From contig NZ_SODU01000003.1 of NCBI RefSeq assembly GCF_004366075.1, positions 930,001 through 994,000 on the forward strand: DNA of 64,000 bases, written 5' to 3'. The translations under genes were made by a program, and so were the position numbers. Origin of the DNA: Kribbella pratensis (GTDB lineage Bacteria > Actinomycetota > Actinomycetes > Propionibacteriales > Kribbellaceae). Below, piece by piece: positions 50,271-57,817 of the stretch (within the stretch, counting starts at the first letter, position 1; the number at the start of each line of letters is the position of its first letter). The notes beneath the pieces are model-generated. The model made no database searches and was not told the DNA's origin. It saw only the letters and a program-made list of their open reading frames with translations.

Positions 50271-51395
50271 CGGCGTCGCGCCCAGTGCCGTCACGGTCTC
50301 CGTCGTACGGCGCTGCGCCAGTTCGAGGCGACTACGCCGGGGCGTGTCCTTCGCGAGTTCCCGTCGAACATCGAGGACTCGCACCGGCAGGTCGTCCGTC
50401 ATGAGCAGCGGCGCGTACTCGGCCGCGGTCGTCCAGCGGTCGCCGCTACGGGTGAACGTGAAGCGGGCCAGCTGACCTTCGGCCTTGGTGCTGTTCGGTT
50501 CGCGATGCGCTGCGACCAGGTTGCCGAGCCCGTACGCGACCCACTTGCCGTCGAACTCCTCCATCGGCTGCACGACATGTGCGTGATGCCCGATCACCAG
50601 GTCGATGTTGCTGTCGGCAAGCAGTTGCGGAGCGACCTCACGCTGCTGGTCGTTGAGCCTGTTCGAGTACTCCGTACCCCAGTGGCAGCTGACCAGCACG
50701 AGATCGGCGCCGCGGTCGCGAGCCTCTTGAGCCTTCAGCTTGATCGTCTTCGTGCTGATCTTGCCGGCCCGCCAGGTCTCACCGTTCGGGTACGGCAGCC
50801 CGTTGAAGCCGAAGGTGAAGCTGAGCGACGCGACCTTCACTCCCCCGACATCGACGATCGTGATCTGCTCCGCCTCGGCCCGCGATCGCGCCGTACCGGC
50901 ATGCTTGAGTCCGACCTTGTCCAACGTGTCGAGGGTCCGGTCGATGCCGGCCGCGCCGCCGTCGAAGCTGTGGTTGCTCGCGGTCGTGCAGAGGTCGTAG
51001 CCGGTCTGCTTGAGCGCCGTGGCAATCTGCGGCGGACCTTGGAAGAGCGGGTAGCCGTGGTACGGACCGCCATCGCGAGCCAGCGGTGTCTCCAGGTGTG
51101 CGATCGCGAGATCCGCCTTCTGGACAAGGGGTTTCACGCTGCTCATCAGCGGCGCGAAGTCCCAGCGGCCGTTGTCGCCGTCGCGTTTCGCGGTGGTCCA
51201 CAGGCGTTCGTGGAGCAGTACGTCGCCGGTAGCGACGACCGTGATCCGATCGGCCGGCTTGCTCTGCTTCGGTTGCGCACTCTTCGTCGGCTGACCGCCC
51301 GTGTCCGCGAACGTGTCCGCCATGCATCCGCTCGTCGCCACGGCCGCGGCTCCAGCGAGCATTCCCCCGAGCACCGCGCGTCGTCGTACTGCCAT
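50259..51395 (-). CDS. CapA-family metallophosphatase-like lipoprotein
   Basis: 378 residues. N-terminal signal with Arg-rich start (VRRRAVLGGMLAGAAAVATS) and lipobox-like SGC. The CapA/PgsA domain shows TVVATGDVLLHERL, LAIAHLETPLA, CTTASNHSFDGG, LVLVSCHWGTEYSNR and IGHHAHVVQPMEEFDGKWVA, the metal-binding calcineurin-like set. The family is named for poly-gamma-glutamate capsule formation, but no capsule synthetase genes are here, so the role is unknown. Its 3' end holds the erm promoter. Confidence 0.88.
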   Translation of the reverse strand: MAVRRRAVLGGMLAGAAAVATSGCMADTFADTGGQPTKSAQPKQSKPADRITVVATGDVLLHERLWTTAKRDGDNGRWDFAPLMSSVKPLVQKADLAIAHLETPLARDGGPYHGYPLFQGPPQIATALKQTGYDLCTTASNHSFDGGAAGIDRTLDTLDKVGLKHAGTARSRAEAEQITIVDVGGVKVASLSFTFGFNGLPYPNGETWRAGKISTKTIKLKAQEARDRGADLVLVSCHWGTEYSNRLNDQQREVAPQLLADSNIDLVIGHHAHVVQPMEEFDGKWVAYGLGNLVAAHREPNSTKAEGQLARFTFTRSGDRWTTAAEYAPLLMTDDLPVRVLDVRRELAKDTPRRSRLELAQRRTTETVTALGATPKML

Positions 51396-51472
51396 TCCCG
51401 TCCCCCAAAACCCTTGTTGTCGTTGAAGACGCTGCGCAGGTCCGGTTGGTTGGGGTTGTGGTAGAAGGAATC

Positions 51473-52240
51473 ATGGTCGAGTTGAAGACCCCGGCGCAGA
51501 TCGAGCAGATGCGCGCGGCCGGGCGGGTGGTCGGCACCGCGCTCGCAACGGTGAAGAAACAGGCCGCGGTCGGCGTCTCCTTGCGTGAACTCGACGAGGT
51601 GGCCCGCGAGGTACTGCGTTCCGCCGGGGCGGTGTCGTTGTTCGACGGGTACCAGCCCGGGTTCGCGACCTCGCCGTTCAGCGGCGTGATCTGTACGTCG
51701 GTGAACGACGCCGTACTGCACGGGCTGCCGTCCGATCAGCGGCTCGCCGACGGCGACCTGCTCAACGTGGACTGCGGCGCTTCCGTCGACGGGTGGTGTG
51801 CGGACTCGGCGATCAGCTTCTGCGTCGGTACGCCGCGGGCCGAGGACCTGGAACTGATCGCGACGACCGAAGAGGCGCTCGCCGCGGGGATCGCGGCCGC
51901 TGTCGAGGGCAACCGGATCGGCGACATCGGCGCCGCCATCGGAGAGGTCGGGAACCGGGCCGGCGTCGGCACCAACCTGGACTTCGGCGGCCACGGCGTC
52001 GGCCGCCGCATGCACGAGGATCCGCACATCCCCAACGGCGGCCGCCCCGGCCGAGGCCTCAAACTCCGCGCCGGCCACGTCTTCGCGATCGAGCCCTGGT
52101 TCTGGTCCGGCCCCGGATCCACCTACAGCATCGACGAGGACGGCTGGACCCTCCGCTCCGCCGACCGAACCCGCGGCGCCCACGCCGAACACACCATAGC
52201 CATCACCCCCGAAGGCCCCCAGATCCTCACCCTCCCGTAG
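51473..52240 (+). CDS. map: Type I methionine aminopeptidase
   Basis: 255 residues. Removes N-terminal Met from new proteins. Metal ligands and active-site residues are visible in DLLNVDCGASVDGWCADSAI (two Asp), GGHGVGRRMHEDPHIPN (His), FAIEPWF (Glu) and AHAEHTIAI (Glu). ATG 51473 is chosen because GAAGGA precedes it by 3-8 bases; an in-frame GTG lies at 51446. As a stand-alone copy outside the ribosomal operon it may be a second enzyme. Confidence 0.93.
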   Translation: MVELKTPAQIEQMRAAGRVVGTALATVKKQAAVGVSLRELDEVAREVLRSAGAVSLFDGYQPGFATSPFSGVICTSVNDAVLHGLPSDQRLADGDLLNVDCGASVDGWCADSAISFCVGTPRAEDLELIATTEEALAAGIAAAVEGNRIGDIGAAIGEVGNRAGVGTNLDFGGHGVGRRMHEDPHIPNGGRPGRGLKLRAGHVFAIEPWFWSGPGSTYSIDEDGWTLRSADRTRGAHAEHTIAITPEGPQILTLP

Positions 52241-52257
52241 CCGGACCCCGGCGGGTT

Positions 52258-52297
52258 GGGGAGGATTTTGTCCCCGATTCGGCACGAAATCCTCCCC
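52258..52297. terminator. Inverted repeat between convergent map and radical SAM genes
   Basis: GGGGAGGATTT (52258-52268) pairs with AAATCCTCCCC (52287-52297). The 18-base loop is long for a classical terminator, but T- and A-tracts at the stem top and the convergent setting support a 3' end role. Confidence 0.6.
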
Positions 52298-52312
52298 AGG
52301 CCAGGTTGTACA

Positions 52313-53329
52313 TCAGAACAACGGCTCCTGGGACGGTTTCGGAGGGTGCATGCCGTTGATGGGTCGGGTGCGGTGGGTGGAGCCTCGGGCGAAGCCGTGT
52401 TTGGCCAGTAGGGGGCGGAGCTTTTCTTCGAAGGCTTTGCGGTAGCTCGGGGAGGCGTTGGAGCCGTGGGCGTAGAGGGAGGTGTAGCGGCTGACGAGGT
52501 CGGGGTGGTCGTGGGCCAGCCATTGCATGAACCAGTCCTTCACGCCTGGGCGTAGATGCAGGACGAGAGGGGTTACACCGGTGGCGCCGGCCGCGGACAG
52601 TTGCTCCAACAGGTGGTCGAGCTGGTCAGGGGAATCGGTCAGCCACGGGAGGACCGGGGCAACCATCACGCCGCACGGGAGACCGGCCTCGCGGACGGCT
52701 CGGATCAGGTCGAGGCGGCCGCGGACCGAGGGGACGCCGGGTTCGAGGCGGCGCCGGAGTGCTTCGTCGCCGAGGGCGAGCGAGAGGCCGATGCCGACGT
52801 TGACCTCGGCGGAGGCCGCCGAGAGCAACTCCAGGTCGCGGCGGAGCAGGGTGCCCTTGGTGAGGATCGACAATGGCGTACCCGAGCCGGCGAGGGCCTC
52901 GATGATACCGGGCATCAGGCGGTAGCGCCCCTCGGCGCGCTGGTACGGGTCGGTGTTGGTGCCCAGGGCAACTTGTTCGTGACGCCAGGACGGACGGGCC
53001 AGCTCGCGGCGCAGGACGTCGGCGACGTTCGTCTTCACGACGATCTGCCGGTCGAAGTCCAGCCCGGTGTCGAGCTCGAGGTACTTGTGCGTCGGCCGCG
53101 CGAAGCAGTACCGGCAGGCGTGCGAACACCCGCGGTACGGATTGACGGTCCAGTTGAACGGCAGCGCCGTACCAGGCACCGAGTTCAGCGCCGACCGCGC
53201 CAGCACCTCGTGGAACGTGATCCCCTGGAACTCCGGCGTCGTCACCGACCGAACCAGCCCCGCAATCGACCCGAGCCCCGGCAACGTCCCCGGAGTCTCG
53301 GCATCAACCCGCTGCCCAGCCCACCTCAT
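52313..53329 (-). CDS. Radical SAM protein, SplB-like (Rv2578c-type)
   Basis: 338 residues. The CxxxCxxC cluster motif is NPYRGCSHACRYCFARPTHK (about 63-82), which binds a 4Fe-4S cluster and SAM; ALGTNTDPYQRAEGRYRLMP, LSILTKGTLLRRDLELL and GVMVAPVLPWLTDSP are typical of this SplB-related group, common in actinobacteria with unknown substrate. It has a C-terminal extra domain with a HGS/SYRKAFEEKL stretch. Start ATG 53329. Confidence 0.9.
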   Translation of the reverse strand: MRWAGQRVDAETPGTLPGLGSIAGLVRSVTTPEFQGITFHEVLARSALNSVPGTALPFNWTVNPYRGCSHACRYCFARPTHKYLELDTGLDFDRQIVVKTNVADVLRRELARPSWRHEQVALGTNTDPYQRAEGRYRLMPGIIEALAGSGTPLSILTKGTLLRRDLELLSAASAEVNVGIGLSLALGDEALRRRLEPGVPSVRGRLDLIRAVREAGLPCGVMVAPVLPWLTDSPDQLDHLLEQLSAAGATGVTPLVLHLRPGVKDWFMQWLAHDHPDLVSRYTSLYAHGSNASPSYRKAFEEKLRPLLAKHGFARGSTHRTRPINGMHPPKPSQEPLF

Positions 53330-53359
53330 GCCTCATAGTCGAACACATGTTCCCACAAC

Positions 53360-54367
53360 CGTCAAACGGCGGCGCGGGCGCCGAGGATGCCGCTGACGTA
53401 GAGCAGGCCGCCCATGCGCAACTCGTCACCCTCGAGGGATGGGAGGCCGTTGGCAGCGAGCAGGTCCCGGGTGCTGAAAGCATTCAGCACCCAGCCGCGA
53501 TCCACGAGGTAAGGAGCTGCTTCGTTGCGTTCACCGAAGTAGCGGAGTCTCGCGTGGTCCAGGTCAAAGCCGCGCGCACGCCAGAGTTCGGAGATGCGAT
53601 CCAGGCCCGCCTTCGTCCTGCGCTCGTCGCCGGGCCGTGGGTTTGGCCTGCTCTCGGTCGCCACGCGGCTTCCCGGCGCGCTGAGCTCGGTGATGGTGTC
53701 CAGCAAGCGGTCCTGCGCGTCGGGCGCCAGGTAGCCCAGCAACCCTTCGGCGCACCATGCGGCCGGCTGCGCCGGATCGAAGCCGGCGGCGCGAAGTGCG
53801 GTGGGCCAGTCGTCGCGCAGATCGACCCCGACCGCCCTGCGGTCAGCGGTTGGTGCAGCACCCAACTCGGCCAGTGCGCGGGTCTTGAACTCGATGACAT
53901 CGGGTTGGTCGAGCTCGAACACCACAGTCCCGGACGGCCATGGCAGTCGGTACGCGCGGGAATCCAGCCCCGAGGCCAGGATCACAGCCTGCGTGATGCC
54001 CGCGTTCGTCGCGTCGAGGAAGAAGTCGTCGTAGAACTTGCCCCGTACCTTGGCCCCGTCGATCGTGGCCCGATCGACCAACTCGCCGGGAGGCTCTTCA
54101 CCAGAAGCCAGCCGGGCGAGGAGGTCGACACCGACCGCCCGGACGAGCGGTTGGGCGAACGGGTCGTCGATGAGCCGACTGTCCGAGCGGGTCGCGATCG
54201 CCCGGGCCGTCGCGGCCAGGGTGGCGGTAGCGCCAACGCTCGATGCCAGGTCCCAGGTGTCTCGATCGTGCCTGGTGGAGTTCATGTTCCGCCTTCCGCG
54301 AGGATACGGAACAACACCCTTACACCCGTCGCCGACAACCCAGGAGCGTCAAACGGCGGCGCGGGCG
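53360..54367. repeat. 21-base direct repeats at the 3' ends of two adjacent genes
   Basis: The identical 21-base sequence beginning CGTCAAACGGCGGCGCG occurs at 53360-53380 and 54347-54367, 987 bases apart. It covers the last codons and stop of the methyltransferase and of the DinB gene, so both proteins end in Arg-Ala-Ala-Val. Confidence 0.85.
53362..54285 (-). CDS. Class I SAM methyltransferase, PPM1/TIGR00027 group
   Basis: 307 residues. Markers of the actinobacterial leucine-carboxyl-methyltransferase-like group: SSVGATATLAATARAIATRS, LIDDPFAQPLVRAVG, AVILASGLDSRAYRLPWP (SAM site), VVFELDQPDVIEFKTRALAE and AWCAEGLLGYLAPDAQDRLL. Substrates are unknown; mycobacteria have many copies. The gene lies between copies of a 21-base direct repeat, a hint of past duplication or insertion. 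Confidence 0.92.
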   Translation of the reverse strand: MNSTRHDRDTWDLASSVGATATLAATARAIATRSDSRLIDDPFAQPLVRAVGVDLLARLASGEEPPGELVDRATIDGAKVRGKFYDDFFLDATNAGITQAVILASGLDSRAYRLPWPSGTVVFELDQPDVIEFKTRALAELGAAPTADRRAVGVDLRDDWPTALRAAGFDPAQPAAWCAEGLLGYLAPDAQDRLLDTITELSAPGSRVATESRPNPRPGDERRTKAGLDRISELWRARGFDLDHARLRYFGERNEAAPYLVDRGWVLNAFSTRDLLAANGLPSLEGDELRMGGLLYVSGILGARAAV

Positions 54368-54912
54368 GCCTCTTCGACGCGGGCGCGGTAGTTGGCCCAC
54401 CAGGCGACGTCCTGTTCGGGGAGGTTCGAGTTGGTCGGGCTCAGGCCTGCCGTGCCGTCCAGTTGTTCGCGGAGGATGTCGGCATGGCCGGCGTGACGGC
54501 TGGTTTCGGCGAGGACGTGGACGAGGATGCCGTGCAGCGTCACTGTCGGGTTGCGCCACCACGGCACCTGGCCCTCCGCGTCCAGGTCGAGCGCCTCGAT
54601 CGTCGCGTCGGCGTGCGCGCACGCCCGCTGGTACCGGTCGACGATCTCGGCGCGCGTCTCGTCGGCGGTCGCCCACATCTCGACGTTCGGTTCGGCGTCG
54701 TCGTCCCACCACGGCAGTTCTTCGGCGAACGGCCGGTCGAAGGTCTTCCCGAAGTACCAGGCCTCGACGATCGACAGGTGCTTGACCAGGCCGAGGAGGT
54801 TGGTCCCGCTGGGCGTCAGCGGCCGGCGGATGTCGTACTCGCCGAGTCCGTCGAGCTTCCAGACCATCGCCTCGCGGGCCTTACGGAGGTAGTCGTGCAA
54901 AGTTTCTTTCAC
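54349..54912 (-). CDS. DinB-family (DUF664) protein
   Basis: 187 residues, four-helix bundle type: LRKAREAMVWKLDGLGEYDI, GLVKHLSIVEAWYFGKTF (first His ligand) and LHGILVHVLAETSRHAGHAD (two more His), which bind a metal in the family. Related to mycothiol- and bacillithiol-dependent transferases, and mycothiol would be the expected thiol in an actinomycete. Substrate unknown. It lies 16 bases after the reductase gene on the same strand. Confidence 0.9.
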   Translation of the reverse strand: MKETLHDYLRKAREAMVWKLDGLGEYDIRRPLTPSGTNLLGLVKHLSIVEAWYFGKTFDRPFAEELPWWDDDAEPNVEMWATADETRAEIVDRYQRACAHADATIEALDLDAEGQVPWWRNPTVTLHGILVHVLAETSRHAGHADILREQLDGTAGLSPTNSNLPEQDVAWWANYRARVEEAARAAV

Positions 54913-54928
54913 AATCTCGAATCATGCC

Positions 54929-55762
54929 TCAGGAGAAGACCGCCGCGTTGGCCCGTGCCCATTCGCGGTACGTCGTACCCGGCCGGCCGGTGAGGTCGCG
55001 CACCGCCGGCTCCGGCTTCATCGGATGTTCGGCCATCATCCGGAAACCGTCCAGCAGCCACTGCGCCGTCTCACGTCCGATCACCGGCGCCAGCCCCTCG
55101 ACGTACTCGTCCGGCGTCAGTTCCTCGAACCGCACCTCCCGCCCGATCGCCTCCGAGATCCACGCGACCTGCTCCGGCGGTGTGATCCCCTCCGGTCCGC
55201 TCATGGTGATCTTCTGCCCGCTGTACTCCTCCGACAGCAGCACCACCCGCGCCACGGCCGCGATGTCGGCGAGGTCGATCGGCGTCTGCACCGCGCCGGC
55301 GTACGGCGCCCGCACGACCCCGTCGGCCTTGATCGACGGAGCCCAGTCGAGCGTGTTGTTCATGAACTGCCCCGGCCGCAGGAACGTCCAGTCGAAGCCG
55401 CCGGCCTCGATCGCCCGCTCGATCCGGTAGTAGTGCCACGTCGACGGATCCCCTTGCGCCTCGTAGTCCGCAGGCTCCCCCGACAGTACGACGACCCGCC
55501 GCACGCCGGCGTCCCGCGCGCAGCGGACGAAGTCGTCGACGTACGCCGGAAGCGGCGCCAGGTACACGGTGTCGACGCCGGCGAGCGCCGCGGGCAGCGT
55601 CTCCGGCTTGCCGAGGTACCCGCGGGCGACCTCCACGCCGTCCGGCAGCGCGGCCCGGGCCGGCGTGTTGGTCAGCGCCCGCACCGGCGCGCCCGCTGCC
55701 ACCAACTCGTCGACCAACAGCCGGCCGACGCTCGCGGTCGCGCCCGTCACCAGGATCGTCAT
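54929..55762 (-). CDS. NmrA-like NAD(P)-binding reductase
   Basis: 277 residues: atypical short-chain dehydrogenase with nucleotide motif ILVTGATASVGRLLVDEL (residues 3-20), VYLAPLPAYVDDFVRCARDA, VVVLSGEPADYEAQGDPSTW and WTFLRPGQFMNNTL. NmrA-type proteins bind NADPH and either reduce small quinones/aldehydes or only sense redox state. ATG 55762 is used because AAAGGAG lies 7 bases upstream; a TTG two codons earlier is possible. It is divergent from a TetR regulator with a 29-base palindrome between. Confidence 0.9.
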   Translation of the reverse strand: MTILVTGATASVGRLLVDELVAAGAPVRALTNTPARAALPDGVEVARGYLGKPETLPAALAGVDTVYLAPLPAYVDDFVRCARDAGVRRVVVLSGEPADYEAQGDPSTWHYYRIERAIEAGGFDWTFLRPGQFMNNTLDWAPSIKADGVVRAPYAGAVQTPIDLADIAAVARVVLLSEEYSGQKITMSGPEGITPPEQVAWISEAIGREVRFEELTPDEYVEGLAPVIGRETAQWLLDGFRMMAEHPMKPEPAVRDLTGRPGTTYREWARANAAVFS

Positions 55763-55781
55763 CCCCAACTCCTTTCACCGA

Positions 55782-55810
55782 TGAATTCCCGTAGGGTATA
55801 CGAGAATTCA
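55782..55810. promoter_or_regulatory. TetR operator, 29-base near-perfect palindrome
   Basis: Left arm TGAATTCCCGTA (55782-55793) and right arm TACGAGAATTCA (55799-55810) match in 11 of 12 positions around a 5-base centre. It is placed between the reductase and tetR start regions. Confidence 0.85.
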
Positions 55811-55833
55811 AGGAAGCGCCTATCGTTGGCCCC

Positions 55834-56628
55834 GTGAGCGAGCGGCGGAGTGGCGAGGGGCAGCCGGACAAGACGCTGGCGTTGCTGTGGCGCAACCACC
55901 GCCAGCCGACCGCGCTCGCCGACGAACCAGCGAGGAAGCGGGGGGCCGGCCGGCGGCCGTCCCTGAACGTCGACGACGTCGTCCGGACAGGGATCCAGCT
56001 CGCCGACGACCAAGGGCTGGCGGCGGCGTCCATGGGCGGGCTCGCGAAGGAGCTCGGCGTCGGCACGATGACGCTCTACACCTACGTGCCGTCGAAGGAC
56101 GAGCTGCTCGACCTGATGGTGGACCAGGTGCTCGGCGAGCGCGAGCTGCCCGGGCCAGGCGAGCCGCGGCCGGACGACTGGCGGGAGCAGGTGGAGCTCT
56201 ACTCCCAGCAGACCCGTGCGATGTTCCAGCGGCACCTGTGGTTGTCACAGGTCTCGACGATCCGCCCGCCGGTCGGTCCGGGCATGCTGGCCGGCCGCGA
56301 GTACCTCCTGTCCGCGTTGCTCGGTCTCGGACTCGGAGCGCTCGAGACGAATACGGCTGCGCTCGCAATCGCGACGTACGTCGACTCCGCGGCGAGCCTC
56401 GAGGCGGAGAGTCAACTGGTCGAGCGCGCGACCGGTCAGACCAACGACGCCTGGTGGTACGAGCGCAACGACCTGTGGGAGACGTACTTCGACGTCGACC
56501 GGCACCCCGCGATGACCACGATCTGGCACGCGGACGGCTACCAGTCGTCCACTCGCGAAGCCGCCGCCGAGTCCTACCGCTACGGCCTGGACCGCCTCCT
56601 CGACGGCATCCAGGCGATGAAGCCCTAG
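55834..56628 (+). CDS. TetR-family regulator (TetR/C-terminal TetR_C type)
   Basis: 264 residues with an N-terminal extension, then the helix-turn-helix LNVDDVVRTGIQLADDQG, GGLAKELGVGTMTLYTYVPS, and a ligand domain resembling true TetR (QVSTIRPPVGPGMLAGREYL). GTG 55834 follows TATCGT (55821-55826) by 7 bases with no ribosome-binding site, so it is probably leaderless. It should repress itself and the divergent NmrA-like reductase through the palindrome. Confidence 0.9.
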   Translation: MSERRSGEGQPDKTLALLWRNHRQPTALADEPARKRGAGRRPSLNVDDVVRTGIQLADDQGLAAASMGGLAKELGVGTMTLYTYVPSKDELLDLMVDQVLGERELPGPGEPRPDDWREQVELYSQQTRAMFQRHLWLSQVSTIRPPVGPGMLAGREYLLSALLGLGLGALETNTAALAIATYVDSAASLEAESQLVERATGQTNDAWWYERNDLWETYFDVDRHPAMTTIWHADGYQSSTREAAAESYRYGLDRLLDGIQAMKP

Positions 56629-56636
56629 CCAGATCG

Positions 56637-56732
56637 GCAGCTCGACAGGAGGTGTCCGGCCGGCGCAGGCGCCGCCACGCTCAGCAGCACCGCCGACCAG
56701 GTGAAATCAGCCGACACATCCTGTCGAGCTGC
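56637..56732 (+). repeat. Long-range inverted repeat with T-run after tetR
   Basis: GCAGCTCGACAGGA (56637-56650) pairs perfectly with TCCTGTCGAGCTGC (56719-56732), extended inward by GTGTC/GACAC. The 3' side is followed by ATTTTTA on the plus strand. The 50-60-base interior is unusually long for a terminator. Confidence 0.75.
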
Positions 56733-56739
56733 AGGATTT

Positions 56740-57726
56740 TTAGGTCCGGGCGCCTGTCAGGACGTCGGCGCCGATCGGGTTGAGCATGTGGCGGACCGAG
56801 CTGCCGATGCGGTGTGTGGTGACCAGGCCGGTGTTGTGCAGGATCCGCGCGTGCTCGCTGGCCGAGGCCAGTGAGATCCCGGCCCGGGCCGCCAGCTCGC
56901 TGGTCGAGCATGCGCCGCTCGAGATGCTCTTCAGCACTCGTGCCCTGGTCTTCCCGAGCAGATCGGCAACGGCGCGATCGCGGTCAGCGTGGCGTACGAC
57001 GGCCTCGGCCCGGTCGGCGTGCCGCACCGGGTACACCAGCACCGGTGGCAGCGCCGGATCGAGCAGCATCATCGGGTACTTCCTCCAGCAGAAGAAGGAC
57101 GGCACCAGCCGCAGCCCACGACCGTTCAGGTACAGATCCCGGTCGATGTGCGGCAGGTCGACCGACAGCACCGGCGCCTCCCAGCGCAGCGTCGGGTGCA
57201 GCTGCGGGATCAGCGACTCGAACCCGTCGCCGGCGACGGTGCCGTTGTGCTTGGCAACCGTCGCCTCGATCGCCGGCGTGATCATCGGCATCTGCGGCGC
57301 GATCTTGGTCCGGTGGAACGACCGCAGCCCCTGCACGAGCCGGGTCATCACGCTGTTCTCACCGGCCGCGAGCCGCCGGCTCCAGGCCGGCAACCGCACG
57401 CTGTCCGACAACCTGCTCAGCTCGGATCTCAGCTGACCGGGCGGTGTGGCGGCGACCGCCGCCAGTCCCGCCTCGAGCCCTTGACCCGCGGCACGCGGTG
57501 TCAGGAAATCCGGTGAATAACCCACCGGCGGGGCCAGCGCGAGCAACTCCTGCTCCAGCGCGCTCAGCCGGGCCCTCGCCCGCTCCCGCCAGGTGCCGAA
57601 AGTCTCCGGCTCGTAGTCGGTCTGCAGGACGTGGAGACCCAGCAGGACCTCCCACAACGGATCGGGCTCCTGCGCGATCGTCGTCCTCGCCAGATCCGCA
57701 CACTCGAAATGAACGCGGAACACCAC
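56740..57726 (-). CDS. ArsR-type winged-helix regulator with large N-terminal domain
   Basis: 328 residues. The C-terminal 80 residues are a winged helix (RARVLKSISSGACSTSELAA, RAGISLASASEHARILHNTG, TTHRIGSSVRHML). The N-terminal 240 residues form a conserved domain seen in actinobacterial members of this group (VHFECADLARTTIAQEPDPL, LWEVLLGLHVLQ) of unknown role. Start is GTG 57726 after GGAGGA. It stands alone, with no divergent target gene, between guaA and the long inverted repeat. Confidence 0.85.
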   Translation of the reverse strand: MVFRVHFECADLARTTIAQEPDPLWEVLLGLHVLQTDYEPETFGTWRERARARLSALEQELLALAPPVGYSPDFLTPRAAGQGLEAGLAAVAATPPGQLRSELSRLSDSVRLPAWSRRLAAGENSVMTRLVQGLRSFHRTKIAPQMPMITPAIEATVAKHNGTVAGDGFESLIPQLHPTLRWEAPVLSVDLPHIDRDLYLNGRGLRLVPSFFCWRKYPMMLLDPALPPVLVYPVRHADRAEAVVRHADRDRAVADLLGKTRARVLKSISSGACSTSELAARAGISLASASEHARILHNTGLVTTHRIGSSVRHMLNPIGADVLTGART

Positions 57727-57817
57727 GGTCTCCTCCCCCGAGGAAAGTCACCCGCCGTGGTCAACGGGCAACAGAACTACCGTAACAGCCCTCGGGGTCA
57801 CTCACCGTGACGCAGAA

